Shown here: piece by piece, positions 7,813 through 17,781 of the stretch
How positions within the stretch are numbered: the first letter of the stretch is position 1
Layout of the letters: every line of letters begins with the position of its first letter
Origin: Gammaproteobacteria bacterium
GTDB lineage: Bacteria; Pseudomonadota; Gammaproteobacteria; Pseudomonadales; Azotimanducaceae
Assembly (NCBI GenBank): GCA_028821405.1
Contig: JAPPGK010000020.1
Coordinates: forward strand, 1-44,794
Direction: 5' to 3'
DNA length: 44,794 bases
Notes under the pieces: generated by a model
The model's input: the letters and a program-made list of their open reading frames with translations, nothing else
Database searches by the model: none
What the model was told of the DNA's origin: nothing
Made by a program: the position numbers and the translations under genes

Positions 7813-9729
7813 CTACGGGTTGTTCCATGGGAGCTCGGGAAGGTCGTCGGCGGGTTCGAAGCCGAACACCTTCGCGAAGAAGGCGTATTCGGCTTCGATC
7901 ACCCGGCGTACGTTCTCGGCGCGACGGAACCCGTGCCCCTCTCCCTCGAAGAGCAACAAGACAACGGGGATCCCCTTGGCGGCCAGTACATCGCGCATGG
8001 ACTCCGCCTGGTTCGGCGGCACCACCTTGTCGTCGGCGCCCTGGAAGAAGATGACCGGGCAGTTCAGCCCCTCGACGTGATTGATCGGAGAACGCTCGAC
8101 GATCGCCTCGGGGCTACCGAGCAGCGTGTCGAGGTAGCGGGACTCGAACTTGTGTGTGTCGCTGGCCAATGCCTTGAGGTCGGCCACGCCGTAGTGGCTG
8201 GCGCCGGCGCGGAAGACGTTGGTGAAGGCCAACGCGGCGAGCGTGGTGAAGCCGCCGGCGCTGCCGCCCTTGATGGCCACCCGAGCCGGATCGACACGAC
8301 CCTGGGCAATGAGATGCCGTACGCAGGCGACGGAGTCTTCGACGTCCGTCTTGCCCCAAGTCCCATCCAACCTTTGCCGGTAGGCTCGCCCGAAGCCCGT
8401 GCTGCCGCCGTAGTTGACATCGACCACCGCCCAGCCCCGGGATGTGTAGTACTGAACCCGCCAGTCGAGGTCCGACCAGGCATTCGACGTTGGACCGCCA
8501 TGCGTGGTGACGAGCAACGGTGGCAATTCGCGTTCCGGAACGCGGTGCTCAACGTTGGTGGGGGGGTAGAAGAACGCGTGGGCGTCGCCTGCCGCCGAGG
8601 GGAAGGTCAGGGGCTCGGGGATTGCGATGAAGCCGGAGTCCACGGCTGGGCCGTCGTGTCGGGCCACGACCGTTCGCGAACGCTTGTCGAGCCCCAAGCC
8701 CACGACTTGACGGGTCTTGTCGGCGTGCCCTGCGATGTAGGCGACGCCGTCGGGCGTTCGCACGACATCGGTATAGGAGGAGCACTCGTCGTCGATTGGA
8801 CTGGCCAAGCCCTGCTCCAGATCGACCAGCACCAGGGACGGCACGCCGTCCTCGACGCGCCGGGCGACAACGTGGTTGGGACCGACCGGCGCATAGTAGG
8901 TGCTCCCGAAAAGCCAGCCGGGACCACCGTACTCCGCGGCGTCGGGCAGCACGGCGTAGACCCCGGACTCGTCGTGGGCGTAGAGGTTCCAATGGCCCTG
9001 TAGATCCGACACGAACAGCAGCCGCTCTCCGTTCCACTCGGGTTGAACGATGGACTCGTTGGCGCCGCCGGCCACGACCGTCGGGTTGCGTAGCCGGTGC
9101 CCACCGTCTTTGGCGATCAGAAGTTGGCAGCCGTCGAAGGGCATGTTGGGGTGGTCCCAGACCAGGAACGCGATGCGTCCGTCGGCGGATGGGCGGGGCG
9201 ACGCGTAGAAGTCGTGGCCCTCATGGAGCACGTTTACGGTGCCGTGGCCGACGTCGATGCGAACGAGATCGTTGACCGGCTCGGGCCCACCGGCGTTGTG
9301 GCGTTCGCGCACGGCAAGCAACGATTGGCCGTCCCACGCGAGATCGGCAAAGCGCTCTGAAGCGTCGCCCTGCGTTACGCGTCGCGGCGCCTGGGTGCCG
9401 CCGATGGCCAGGGCGGCCTCGTAGACGTTCTGATCCGCGAAATTGACGAAGTAGACGCGCTTCTCCGTCGCACCCCCGTCAGCGATGCAATAGGAGCCGC
9501 CGCCATATTCGTGGACGCGGCTTCGTGGATTGAAGGGATGCGGGGTCAGTTCTCCGACGGCGCCGCCGACGCATGCGACCAGCGTCGACCGACCCGATTC
9601 CTCGGGCCGCGATTCCGTCCACAACAAGGCTCCGTCCTTCCCCCGGAGTTCGCCGTAGCCCTTGGAACCGGCGGCAACGGTCCGGGCGTCGATGGGCGAG
9701 CGCCAACCGCCGCATGGCGATGCGATCAT
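7813..9729 (-). CDS. S9-family prolyl oligopeptidase-like serine peptidase
   Basis: 638 residues, no signal peptide, probably cytoplasmic. An N-terminal beta-propeller (about 1-370) is followed by an alpha/beta hydrolase domain. The nucleophile is in KGGSAGGFTTLAAL, the acid in FQGADDKVVPP and the histidine in FEGEGHGFRR, the order expected for dipeptidyl/acylaminoacyl peptidases. THGGPTSNAW and VNYGGSTGFGRAYR are family blocks that precede the nucleophile. It should cleave short peptides. ATG 9729 overlaps the stop of the acetyltransferase gene as ATGA, so translation is probably coupled. Confidence 0.93.
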   Translation of the reverse strand: MIASPCGGWRSPIDARTVAAGSKGYGELRGKDGALLWTESRPEESGRSTLVACVGGAVGELTPHPFNPRSRVHEYGGGSYCIADGGATEKRVYFVNFADQNVYEAALAIGGTQAPRRVTQGDASERFADLAWDGQSLLAVRERHNAGGPEPVNDLVRIDVGHGTVNVLHEGHDFYASPRPSADGRIAFLVWDHPNMPFDGCQLLIAKDGGHRLRNPTVVAGGANESIVQPEWNGERLLFVSDLQGHWNLYAHDESGVYAVLPDAAEYGGPGWLFGSTYYAPVGPNHVVARRVEDGVPSLVLVDLEQGLASPIDDECSSYTDVVRTPDGVAYIAGHADKTRQVVGLGLDKRSRTVVARHDGPAVDSGFIAIPEPLTFPSAAGDAHAFFYPPTNVEHRVPERELPPLLVTTHGGPTSNAWSDLDWRVQYYTSRGWAVVDVNYGGSTGFGRAYRQRLDGTWGKTDVEDSVACVRHLIAQGRVDPARVAIKGGSAGGFTTLAALAFTNVFRAGASHYGVADLKALASDTHKFESRYLDTLLGSPEAIVERSPINHVEGLNCPVIFFQGADDKVVPPNQAESMRDVLAAKGIPVVLLLFEGEGHGFRRAENVRRVIEAEYAFFAKVFGFEPADDLPELPWNNP

Positions 9730-10358
9730 GTCAGTCCCGGGCGCGGGTCGATCGCCGCCCAGCGTTCGTGGTCGCGCCACGCGCCGTTGATGTAGAGGAA
9801 CGCCGGCGACAAGCCTTCATACTGGAAACCGCATCGACGTACCAGGCGAATGGACGCCGCGTTGTCGGGCTGGATGTTGGCTTCGATACGGTGCAGGCCG
9901 AGTTCACGGAAGAGAAACTGCTTGACCTGCATCAGGCCCTCGCGCATGTATCCCTTCCCGACATGCGCCTGCGAGGCGTAGTAGCCGATGGACGCGGAGC
10001 GGAACGCACCCTTGACGACGTTGTTGACGTTGATGACGCCGAGAATTTCGTCGGTCGTGTCCAAGCAGATGACGAATCCTTCGTGGTCGTCGCGCTGGGT
10101 TCGTCGGAGATAGACCTTGAACATGTGGGATGTCAGGGGTGGTGAGATCCACGGATAGTGCAACTCGCGACTGGAACGGGTCAGCGCTAGCAATTCCTTT
10201 CGATCGGAAGCCTTCACACGGCGGAAGTAGGTCTTGGGATGCTCGAGGACACGCTCTTCCGACGCCTTGCGGGGCGTACGGTCTGCCGGAGCGATTCCGA
10301 GCCGGCGTCGCGAAGCCGGGTTCGGCGCCGCGGAACTACTTGCCACCGGAGTCACCAC
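9726..10358 (-). CDS. GNAT-family N-acetyltransferase (RimJ/RimL-like)
   Basis: About 210 residues; the GNAT fold begins near TYFRRVKASDRKELLALTRS. GFVICLDTTDEILGVINVN is the central sheet, AHVGKGYMREGLMQVKQFLF is the acetyl-CoA loop, and GLHRIEANIQPDNAASIRLV then RRCGFQYEGL is the classic RimJ/RimL C-terminal half. It likely transfers acetyl groups to a protein N-terminus or small amine; the target is unknown. The start is uncertain: GTG codons at 10358, 10355 and 10346 all overlap the upstream small gene slightly, and an ATG at 10391 would overlap it more. Its TGA overlaps the S9 peptidase ATG. Confidence 0.9.
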   Translation of the reverse strand: MVTPVASSSAAPNPASRRRLGIAPADRTPRKASEERVLEHPKTYFRRVKASDRKELLALTRSSRELHYPWISPPLTSHMFKVYLRRTQRDDHEGFVICLDTTDEILGVINVNNVVKGAFRSASIGYYASQAHVGKGYMREGLMQVKQFLFRELGLHRIEANIQPDNAASIRLVRRCGFQYEGLSPAFLYINGAWRDHERWAAIDPRPGLT

Positions 10359-10608
10359 CGGAGTGCTCGTCGGCCCGTCGCCCCTCGGCATGTGCGTCCA
10401 ACGTGAAGATGTCCCACATTGCTGGCGGGATCAATCCGATCCCGATGACCAGGAAGTGCACGGGGTGTAAGCGCCAGTCGTTGTCCACGAGCCATACGCC
10501 GACCAGGGAGAACTCCCGGTGCTGCCATGCCAACAAGCCGTATGCGACCGCCGCCGTCGCGCCGGCAAGCACCATGAATCGGATCACGAGTCGCAGTGGC
10601 CGGGGCAT
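10336..10608 (-). CDS. Small two-segment membrane protein, hypothetical
   Basis: 90 residues, not recognised. Two hydrophobic stretches: LVIRFMVLAGATAAVAYGLL (about 7-26) and VHFLVIGIGLIPPAMWDIFT (about 50-69). The C-terminus is hydrophilic, with DAHAEGRRADEHSGGDSGGK. Its 3' end overlaps the acetyltransferase reading frame, so the three genes 10608-7813 form one tightly packed unit. ATG 10608 is the only good start. Confidence 0.6.
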   Translation of the reverse strand: MPRPLRLVIRFMVLAGATAAVAYGLLAWQHREFSLVGVWLVDNDWRLHPVHFLVIGIGLIPPAMWDIFTLDAHAEGRRADEHSGGDSGGK

Positions 10609-10689
10609 CGTTGGGACTCGGCGTCAAATACCGTTTCGGACGTCGTGCGCCGAGTTTAACCCGCATCACTCGTGGACGCCCGCGGCAGT

Positions 10690-10768
10690 TGCCTGGTCGT
10701 CCCTATCGCGGGTGAACGGCGCGCGCGAGGGTCGCCCCTGCGATGCGACGGGAGGGAACAACCGTCCC
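10690..10768 (-). repeat. Dispersed hairpin family A, reversed copy
   Basis: On the minus strand this reads GTAGGGGACGGTTGTTCCCT followed by CGCAGGGGCGACC, matching the GTAGGGGACGGG...CCC wording of the copies at 7721 and 14147 but with an imperfect stem. It fills the gap between tatD (stop 10769) and the small membrane gene (start 10608). Confidence 0.55.
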
Positions 10769-11587
10769 CTACAGGCCGAAGAACCGCGTGGCGTTTCGAT
10801 GGGTCTGTTGCTTGATCTGTTCGAGATCCTCGTTCCGGCATCGTGCCACCTGTCGTGCCACCCAGATCAGGAACGCGGGTTCGTTGCGACGTGAGCGCGG
10901 CTTCGGAACGATGGTGCGCGGTAGAAGGTACGGGGCGTCCGTTTCGATCATCAGCCGGTCGGCGGGGATACGACCAACCAGATCCATGAGCCGACCACCG
11001 CGGCGTTCATCGCAGATCCAACCCGTGATGCCGATGTAGTAGCCATCGTCGAGATAACCCTCGAGGTCATCGGCGTCGCCCGTGAAGCAATGGATGCACG
11101 CCGTCAAGTCGGCGCGATGGTCGGAGAGGATGCGTCGGGTGTCGCCGCCGGAGTCGCGGTCGTGTACGAACAACGGAATCTGCAATTCGACCGCGATTTC
11201 CACCTGGCGGCGAAACACCGCGCGCTGGTTTTCCCCGGGCGAGAAGTTGCGGTAGTAGTCGAGTCCCGTCTCGCCTAACGCCACCACTTCCGCACGGCTG
11301 GCCAGTCGGGCGATTTCGTCCTCCCAACCGACGCCGACCGCAGCCGCGTCATGGGGATGCACGCCCGCCGTTGCATACAGCCGGGGCATGTCCTTGGCGG
11401 GTGACTCGTCGCCTGGGCCCGCAAAGACGCGGTGGCGTTGCGCGTATTCCGCCGCCGCCCGGCTTGACGCGACATTCGTGCCGGTCAGCACGACAGCTTC
11501 GACGCCGGCTGCGCTGGCCCGCCGAAGCACCTCCTCCCGGTCGGTGTCGAACGCCGAATCGAGAAGATTCGCCCCGATGTCGATCAA
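10769..11587 (-). CDS. tatD: TatD-type metal-dependent DNase
   Basis: 272 residues, TIM-barrel hydrolase. The N-terminus MIDIGANLLDSAFD lacks the HxH of the wider YcfH group and matches true TatD of E. coli, as do TAGVHPHDA, VALGETGLDYYRNFS, IHCFTGD, YIGITGWICDERRGG, and IETDAPYLLPRTIVPKPRSR followed by RNEPA. TatD is a 3'-5' exonuclease linked to oxidative DNA damage and DNA turnover, in the cytoplasm. The start is TTG 11587, overlapping the TGA of slt as TTGA, so it depends on slt translation. Confidence 0.94.
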   Translation of the reverse strand: MIDIGANLLDSAFDTDREEVLRRASAAGVEAVVLTGTNVASSRAAAEYAQRHRVFAGPGDESPAKDMPRLYATAGVHPHDAAAVGVGWEDEIARLASRAEVVALGETGLDYYRNFSPGENQRAVFRRQVEIAVELQIPLFVHDRDSGGDTRRILSDHRADLTACIHCFTGDADDLEGYLDDGYYIGITGWICDERRGGRLMDLVGRIPADRLMIETDAPYLLPRTIVPKPRSRRNEPAFLIWVARQVARCRNEDLEQIKQQTHRNATRFFGL

Positions 11588-13569
11588 GGAATCGTCCGTT
11601 CGTGGGTGTCCAGGACCGCACCAGGCTCACCGAACCTGTGGCGGTAGATGTAGTCGTAGAACAGCACGTTCTTGACGTAGTCCCGCGTCTCGCGGAACGG
11701 AATGCGTTCGATCCAGACCGGCGTCGCCATACCGCTTGCCTCCTTTAGCCATTGCGCCACCCGGCCTTCGCCGGCGTTGTAGGCGGCAGCTACCAAGGCC
11801 CGGTTGCGTCCGTAGCGGTCCATCAGCCTGGCAAGATGGTGTGCGCCGAAACGGATATTGGTCTCGGGCCGGTAGAGTTCGTCGGTGTGCGGACGTTTGT
11901 CGCGAATGCGGTCCGCGATCAAGCGGGCCGTGGCGGGCATCAATTGCATCAGGCCCCGTGCCCCGGCGGGCGAGCGGGCCCGGGGGTTGAAGGCGCTTTC
12001 GCGCCTGGACACCGCGAGGAGCAGGCCCGTGGGGAGGTTGGCCTCGAAGGCGTTGCGCTGGTAGAGGTCGAGATAGGGGGTGGGGAAGCGCACCGCAACG
12101 AGATCCTTGAGTTCAGCTTTCCACGCCCCGCTGATGGCCTGGTCGACCCATCCCATGGCGAGTGTTAGTTCGACCAGGTGCTGGTGGAGGTCCGCAGGCA
12201 GGGAAGAGAGCGCGTATTGCCATTCGCGCACGGCGTTGCTCGTGTCCCCCACCGCGAACAGTTCCACCATCCGACGCACCGCGGTTGTGTTCATCAAGGA
12301 GCGCTGGGCACCGCGGTCATTGAATGGCGGGCGGGGTCGGAATGCCGGGTCGAGTGCGAGATCCTGCGCGGCAAGGAGGCCGTAGTAGGTATTCCACCCG
12401 GCGATCGCAGCCAAGTGATCGCGGCCTGCCTCCTCCCCCTCGGCGCTGTTGATGAGGGCACGGCCAAGCCAGTATCGCCACCGGCCCTGGGAGGCCAGAT
12501 CCGTGGGCAACGCCGTGATCCACAGGACTGCCTCGGACCAGTTGGCGTGGCGCACCAGTCCCTCGGCGATCCTTTCGAGGACCGCCGGGGCATAGCCGAT
12601 GGGTCCGTCTTGCGGGATCAAACCCGCATTGGCGACCTCGGCCATGACCCGGCTCTGTATGTATTCGCGCTTGCTCGGCTGGAAGTCGTATGACTCGCGC
12701 GCCTTTTGCCACACCACAAGCGCCCTTTCCGCGTCACGCTTGGCGTAGCGGACGATCGCATGGGCCAGTGCCCGTCGGCCGAGTTCGTCGTTGGCGAACC
12801 GGGAAAGCGAGCGCACCAGTTGAGGTCGGACGTGGGCATCGTAGGTCAGCCGGGCGGCGCTGGCGTTGGCGCGATTGAAGAACCGGAGCAGGTAGCGGGC
12901 GAGTGTCACCTCGTTCTCGCCCAGCGCCAGCAAGAGCCGCGTCCAGGCGGTTTCCTGATCAAGTCGACCGGCGTTGATCCAGGACTGGAACGCGGGGTCG
13001 CATTCGTCCGGCTGGGATCGTGGCGAGACCCAGAGGCCCGGTATCTGCTTGTAGGCTTCCTCTCGTCTTCCCGTGATGATCAGTGCGCGCAGGTAGTGGC
13101 ACCGGGCGACGACGTCGGGGGTCGGTTCGTAGTTCTCGGCATAGGTCTTCCAACGACCGTGTCGTGCTTGGGTGTTCAGCCAATGCCGGTAGAACCTGTC
13201 CTCGAGGGGCGTGCCGGAGAATTCCGTGCGCAACTCATGTGCGCGCTTGGCGCTTAGGCCGGACGCCCGGCGACGGGCGTCGTAGAACACGAGGTAAGGG
13301 CGAAGCGGGTAGTCGGCGAGATCGACAAGCGCTTGCGTGTATTCGCTCCTGCGCCCGGTTCGGGCCGCGAACGAAGCGCGCCGGTACGCCATGCGTTGCT
13401 CATAGAGATCGGCATCGTCCAGCACGGTAGCAACGGCTTCGTTGCTGGCGTGCCCGTCGGCCATTGCCGCCGTGCAAAGCACGGCGATGCCGATGAGACG
13501 CAGGAACGCGATGCACCCGTGAACAGATGCCCCGGTCCTTGGGGGGCTCGAAATCCCGATGGCTGTCAC
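11584..13569 (-). CDS. slt: Soluble lytic murein transglycosylase Slt70-like
   Basis: 661 residues. It cleaves the MurNAc-GlcNAc bond in periplasmic peptidoglycan, leaving 1,6-anhydroMurNAc. A signal peptide is visible (FLRLIGIAVLCTAAMADGHA, about 22-41). A long helical superhelix domain follows (about 50-480). The C-terminal catalytic domain contains SRRESAFNPRARSPAGARG with the catalytic Glu, then LMQLMPATA, AYNAGEGRV and ETRDYVKNVLFYDYIYR. GTG 13569 is 15 bases after the uspA stop. Its stop overlaps tatD. Confidence 0.95.
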   Translation of the reverse strand: MTAIGISSPPRTGASVHGCIAFLRLIGIAVLCTAAMADGHASNEAVATVLDDADLYEQRMAYRRASFAARTGRRSEYTQALVDLADYPLRPYLVFYDARRRASGLSAKRAHELRTEFSGTPLEDRFYRHWLNTQARHGRWKTYAENYEPTPDVVARCHYLRALIITGRREEAYKQIPGLWVSPRSQPDECDPAFQSWINAGRLDQETAWTRLLLALGENEVTLARYLLRFFNRANASAARLTYDAHVRPQLVRSLSRFANDELGRRALAHAIVRYAKRDAERALVVWQKARESYDFQPSKREYIQSRVMAEVANAGLIPQDGPIGYAPAVLERIAEGLVRHANWSEAVLWITALPTDLASQGRWRYWLGRALINSAEGEEAGRDHLAAIAGWNTYYGLLAAQDLALDPAFRPRPPFNDRGAQRSLMNTTAVRRMVELFAVGDTSNAVREWQYALSSLPADLHQHLVELTLAMGWVDQAISGAWKAELKDLVAVRFPTPYLDLYQRNAFEANLPTGLLLAVSRRESAFNPRARSPAGARGLMQLMPATARLIADRIRDKRPHTDELYRPETNIRFGAHHLARLMDRYGRNRALVAAAYNAGEGRVAQWLKEASGMATPVWIERIPFRETRDYVKNVLFYDYIYRHRFGEPGAVLDTHERTIP

Positions 13570-13584
13570 GAAGCGACGCGGCCT

Positions 13585-14037
13585 TCAGTCATCTGGGGCT
13601 ATATCGCGTCCCACACGAACTGCAAGTACGTCGCACGATGCACCATGGAGTACGCCGTTCGCGGTGGAGCCCAGCAGCAGGGCCAGGCCGTGCCGACCGT
13701 GGCTTCCGACGACGATCAAGTCCATCGCCTCGGTCTCGGCGATGCGATGGATCTCGCTCTCCGGACGTCCGAAGACGAGGTGCCGCCGCGTTTCCGGCAC
13801 GTCAAAGTCCTCCGAGAACTCCGCTAGGTGTGCGCACGCCTGCTCGTGGATCTGGTCTTGGACGGAGGACAGGTCCATGGGTACGTCGCCGCCATAGGCG
13901 AGGCTCAAGGGTTCGATGACGTGGACGATGTGCAACTCGGCATCCGAGGCGATGGCCAAGGCCTGGGCGCGGCGTGCCACGCGACGGCATTCCTCGGTCA
14001 GGTCGACAGCTAGAAGAACGCGTTGATAGTCGGCCAT
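13585..14037 (-). CDS. uspA: Universal stress protein A family
   Basis: 150 residues, single Usp domain. QRVLLAVDLTEECRRVARRA opens the fold. The C-terminal block LIVVGSHGRHGLALLLGSTA and NGVLHGASCDVLAVRV is the gammaproteobacterial UspA type with a GxxG...GST phosphate-binding-like loop. UspA proteins accumulate in the cytoplasm during growth arrest and stress. ATG 14037 gives the normal N-terminus; the frame is open to 14076 without further homology. First gene of the minus-strand run uspA-slt-tatD; divergent from the gene at 14317. Confidence 0.92.
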   Translation of the reverse strand: MADYQRVLLAVDLTEECRRVARRAQALAIASDAELHIVHVIEPLSLAYGGDVPMDLSSVQDQIHEQACAHLAEFSEDFDVPETRRHLVFGRPESEIHRIAETEAMDLIVVGSHGRHGLALLLGSTANGVLHGASCDVLAVRVGRDIAPDD

Positions 14038-14149
14038 TTGGCCCGTGTTGCCCCCGGTCGAAATCGGCGCGACCATACACAGTCATGGATTTCGCCACAA
14101 CAACAAGCCGCATCTCCCTGCCGACACGCAGGGAACAACGGCACCCTAG

Positions 14150-14170
14150 GGGACGGGTTTGTCCCGTCCC
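14150..14170. repeat. Dispersed hairpin family A, copy in the uspA / 14317 divergent gap
   Basis: GGGACGGG (14150-14157), loop TTTGT, CCCGTCCC (14163-14170), identical in stem to the 7726-7746 copy. It lies in the 279-base divergent gap 14038-14316, which otherwise holds the two promoters I could not place. Downstream GC-rich sequence (GTCGACGGTCGCGTC, GCGGTCGCAGGGCCG) resembles the flank of the 7.7 kb copy. Confidence 0.8.
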
Positions 14171-14316
14171 GCGTCGACGGTCGCGTCAACCGCCGGTGCG
14201 TCGCGAGTCCGTGCGGTCGCAGGGCCGCCCCGGGTTTCATGTAAGCGGTCGGCAGGGGATGGGGCAACTTCGCTGACCAGACGGTTGGCGGTCGATCTCA
14301 ACCCACAACGCATCGG

Positions 14317-14892
14317 TTGTCCCCCTTGGTCTGGCTCGTCATCGGCATCGTCCTCGTGGCGGCGATAGGGCCCGTGTTCTGGCTTCTACCCTCCAAACGC
14401 GACCGGGCGCAGGGCGAAATGCGGGCCGCGGCGAGACAGGCGGGACTGGTCGTCGAACTCGCGACCGTGCCCAAGGTCGACGCCCGCCCGGAGGAACGGG
14501 TTTCCGCCGGCGGCAAGGCGAGGGACGCGAAGGAAGATTGCGCCGCCTATCGATTGGCATTGCCACGCCGGCTGGAATACGCGCCGAGGTGGCTTCTCGT
14601 CAAGTCGGATCGGGAGAACCGTTACCTCGACGGCTGGACGACCCCGTCGCCACCCCGTCGACTTCCGGCCCGACAGGAGCCCTACTGGCGGGCTGTGGGG
14701 GCAATCATCGACCACCTTCCCGGCGGATGCCGCGCCGTCGAGTCCGATGTCCGCCACGTCACCTGGTACGGCCGTGAACGGTTGCGGGAATCCAGCCCGG
14801 AAGCCGTTGTGGCCGGCATTCGGGACGGCCTCGTGGCCATCGGCGAACTCCACGAAAAACTCGACGGCGGGGACCGGGACGCACCGAAGTAG
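14317..14892 (+). CDS. Membrane-anchored hypothetical protein upstream of topA
   Basis: 191 residues. One N-terminal membrane segment (LVWLVIGIVLVAAIGPVFWL, about 4-23) is followed by a basic, soluble domain with the blocks AARQAGLVVELATVPKV, YRLALPRR, WYGRERLRESSPEAV and GIRDGLVAIGELHEKL. I do not recognise a catalytic motif. It resembles in layout the small anchored protein often found next to topA in pseudomonads, but this is a recollection of context, not an alignment. TTG 14317 is used; TTG 14326 would also keep the anchor. It ends 135 bases before topA. Confidence 0.75.
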   Translation: MSPLVWLVIGIVLVAAIGPVFWLLPSKRDRAQGEMRAAARQAGLVVELATVPKVDARPEERVSAGGKARDAKEDCAAYRLALPRRLEYAPRWLLVKSDRENRYLDGWTTPSPPRRLPARQEPYWRAVGAIIDHLPGGCRAVESDVRHVTWYGRERLRESSPEAVVAGIRDGLVAIGELHEKLDGGDRDAPK

Positions 14893-15027
14893 CCAAGTCG
14901 CGAATTCGTTACAACGGTTGACAGCGCCGGAAACGGGCGTATATATGCGCCGCCAAACCACAGCCGACGGGCCGCTCGGTGGTTGCAGCAGGCCGTGCCC
15001 GTCCCCACAACGAGAATAAGGAGCCTC

Positions 15028-17754
15028 ATGGCCCGATCCCTGGTGATTGTCGAATCGGCCACCAAGGCCCCCACGATCAACCGCTACTTGGGACGCGACT
15101 ACGTCGTTCGATCCAGCGCAGGGCATGTCCGCGATCTGCCAACGCGCCGCGCCGTCGGCGACCCCAAGGAACGCGCCCAACAGCGCGCAAAGGAGGCGGC
15201 CAAGACGCGCAAGCTCTCACCCAAGCGCCGGGAGGAATACCGCAAGCAACGCGCCCGCTCGCAGCTTGTTCGGAACATGGGGGTCGATCCCGACAATGGT
15301 TGGGCGGCGTCCTACGAGGTCATTCCGGGCAAGGAAAAGGTGGTTCGGGACCTCAGGGCCCTGGCCAGTCGATCCGAACGCGTCTATCTCGCCACGGACC
15401 TCGACCGCGAGGGCGAAGCGATCGCGTGGCACCTCACCGAAGTCCTCGGCGGTTCGCCCGACCGGTACCGGCGGGTGGTGTTCAACCAGATCACCAAGGG
15501 TGCCATCGAGGAGGCCTTTGCGAATCCCGGGCGGATCGACGAAGACCGCGTCAATGCCCAGCAGGCGCGGCGCTTCCTGGATCGGGTCGTCGGCTTCGAG
15601 CTGTCGCCGTTGCTCTGGTCGAAGGTTGCGCGTGGCTTGTCGGCGGGCCGCGTCCAGTCGGTTGCGGTGCGCGTGGTGGTCGAGCGGGAACGGGAAATCC
15701 GAGCCTTCACGCCGGAGGAGTATTGGGAGGCCTTCGCGGATCTCCGGCGCGACCATCGGCAGGCGCGAACGGAATCGCCGGTGCGCTTCCAAGTGGTGAG
15801 AGAGAACGGCAAGGACTTCCGGCCCCCGAACCAGGCTGCGGCGGAAGACGCGGTCGCGCGCCTTCAAGAACGCCCATTCTCGGTCAAGGACCGAGCCGAC
15901 CGGAAGACCACAGCCCGACCCGGACCGCCGTTCATCACGTCGACCCTGCAGCAGGCGGCGTCCACGCGCTTGGGATTCAGCGTCCGAAAGACCATGACCA
16001 TTGCCCAGCGCCTTTACGAGGCCGGCTACATCACCTACATGCGTACGGACTCGACGAATCTGGCACCCGAGGCGGTGGCGGCCGTCCGGGCCCACGTCGC
16101 CGATCAATACGGCAAGCGCTACCTGCCGGCGTCGCCCAGGGTGTTCGCCAGCAAGTCCACGGCCCAGGAAGCGCACGAGGCGATCCGTCCCACGGACCTC
16201 AACGGCATCCCTGGGTCCGCCGCAGTCGATGGCGACGCCCGACGCCTCTACGACCTGATCTGGCGGCAGTTCGTTGCATGCCAGATGGCCCAGGCCGAAT
16301 ACCTCTCAACCACCGTCACCGTGGCGGCGGGGGAGTTCGAGCTTGTTCGCCGTGGCCGCATCGTGCAGTTCGATGGCTTCACCCGAGTGCTGGCGCCGGT
16401 CTCGCGTTCCGACGACGAGTCGCCGGTTCCGGATTTCGCCATCGGCGATGCCCTTGATCTCGCCGACACCGAGGCCGTGCAGCATTTCACGCGGCCACCC
16501 CCGCGCTACGGCGAGGCGAGCCTAGTGCGAGAACTCGAGAAGCGCGGCATCGGCAGGCCATCGACCTACGTTCCCATCATCTCGACGATCCAGGAGCGCG
16601 GCTACGTGACGTTGAGGAATCGCCGCTTCCACGCGGAACGGATTGGCGAACTGGTCACCGACCGCCTGATCGAGAACTTTCCGGACTTGCTCGACTTCTC
16701 CTTCACCGCGGACATGGAGGCGAGTCTCGACGAGGTGGCCGAGGGCAAACGCGCGTGGCTCGGCGTTCTGGACTCCTTCTACGACGGCTTCTCCGGCAAG
16801 CTCGAGAAGGCCAAGGGCGAGAACGGGATGCGCGCCAACACCCCGACGTCCACGGATGTCCCCTGCACGAAGTGCGATCGCCCGATGCAGATCCGCACGG
16901 CCGGAACCGGCGTATTCCTCGGCTGTTCCGGCTATGCCTTGCCCCCCAAGGAACGATGCACGAATACCTTGAACCTCGTCCCCGGGGACGACGCGGTAGA
17001 CGTCGACAAGGATGCGGAAGGCGAGTCGCGGCTGCTGCGCGCCAAGCGCAAATGCGGCAAGTGCGGGACGCCCATGGACAGCTACCTGATCGACGAGAAA
17101 CGCAAGCTACACATCTGCGGGAACAACCCCGACTGCCCGGGATTCGAGGTCGAGACCGGCGAATTCCGCATCAAGGGCTACGAAGGGCCCGTCATCGAAT
17201 GCGACAAGTGCGGCGCCGACATGCAATTGCGGTCGGGACGATTCGGCAAGTATTTCGGCTGCACCGCCGAAGATTGCACGAATACGCGGAAACTGCTCCG
17301 CAGTGGCCAGCCGGCACCGCCAAAGGCCGATCCGGTCCCGATGCCGGAGTTGCGTTGCGCAAACGTCGACGACCACTACGTGCTACGCGACGGCGCCGCG
17401 GGCATCTTTCTCGCCGCCAGTCAGTTCCCCAAGCACAGGGAGACCCGGGCACCCCTCGTCGCCGAACTGAAGGCGCACAGCAACGAACTCGATCCCAAGT
17501 TCGCCTTTCTATTGACGGCACCGGAGCAGGATCCGGATGGCAATCCTACTGTCGTGCGGTTTTCCAGGAAGAACCGGTCGCAATACGTTGTTTCTGAAAA
17601 GGATGGGAAGGCGACCAAATACAGCTTGTTCTATCGCGACGGTCGTTGGATCGCCGCATCGCCGACATCGAAGACACGGGTCGAGAAGAAGACGGCGCGG
17701 AAGAGACGCCCGGCCGGCAAGCGAGGCAGTTCGACGCGACCGCGGCCCCGATAG
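15028..17754 (+). CDS. topA: DNA topoisomerase I
   Basis: 908 residues, type IA topoisomerase that relaxes negative supercoils. Toprim domain: [19 protein letters not shown] and [16 protein letters not shown] (metal-binding DxDxE region). The active-site tyrosine is in [36 protein letters not shown] is the fold-closing block. Three Cys4 zinc ribbons follow (about 610-750: CTKC...C, CGKC...C, CDKC...C), then a basic tail rich in Lys/Arg. The linker after HVRDLP with GVDPDNGW is the gammaproteobacterial form. ATG 15028 is preceded by AAGGAG at 15018-15023; an in-frame extension to 14983 is unlikely. Confidence 0.97.
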   Translation: MARSLVIVESATKAPTINRYLGRDYVVRSSAGHVRDLPTRRAVGDPKERAQQRAKEAAKTRKLSPKRREEYRKQRARSQLVRNMGVDPDNGWAASYEVIPGKEKVVRDLRALASRSERVYLATDLDREGEAIAWHLTEVLGGSPDRYRRVVFNQITKGAIEEAFANPGRIDEDRVNAQQARRFLDRVVGFELSPLLWSKVARGLSAGRVQSVAVRVVVEREREIRAFTPEEYWEAFADLRRDHRQARTESPVRFQVVRENGKDFRPPNQAAAEDAVARLQERPFSVKDRADRKTTARPGPPFITSTLQQAASTRLGFSVRKTMTIAQRLYEAGYITYMRTDSTNLAPEAVAAVRAHVADQYGKRYLPASPRVFASKSTAQEAHEAIRPTDLNGIPGSAAVDGDARRLYDLIWRQFVACQMAQAEYLSTTVTVAAGEFELVRRGRIVQFDGFTRVLAPVSRSDDESPVPDFAIGDALDLADTEAVQHFTRPPPRYGEASLVRELEKRGIGRPSTYVPIISTIQERGYVTLRNRRFHAERIGELVTDRLIENFPDLLDFSFTADMEASLDEVAEGKRAWLGVLDSFYDGFSGKLEKAKGENGMRANTPTSTDVPCTKCDRPMQIRTAGTGVFLGCSGYALPPKERCTNTLNLVPGDDAVDVDKDAEGESRLLRAKRKCGKCGTPMDSYLIDEKRKLHICGNNPDCPGFEVETGEFRIKGYEGPVIECDKCGADMQLRSGRFGKYFGCTAEDCTNTRKLLRSGQPAPPKADPVPMPELRCANVDDHYVLRDGAAGIFLAASQFPKHRETRAPLVAELKAHSNELDPKFAFLLTAPEQDPDGNPTVVRFSRKNRSQYVVSEKDGKATKYSLFYRDGRWIAASPTSKTRVEKKTARKRRPAGKRGSSTRPRPR

Positions 17755-17781
17755 GTCAATCGAAACGGTTACGGGACTCCC

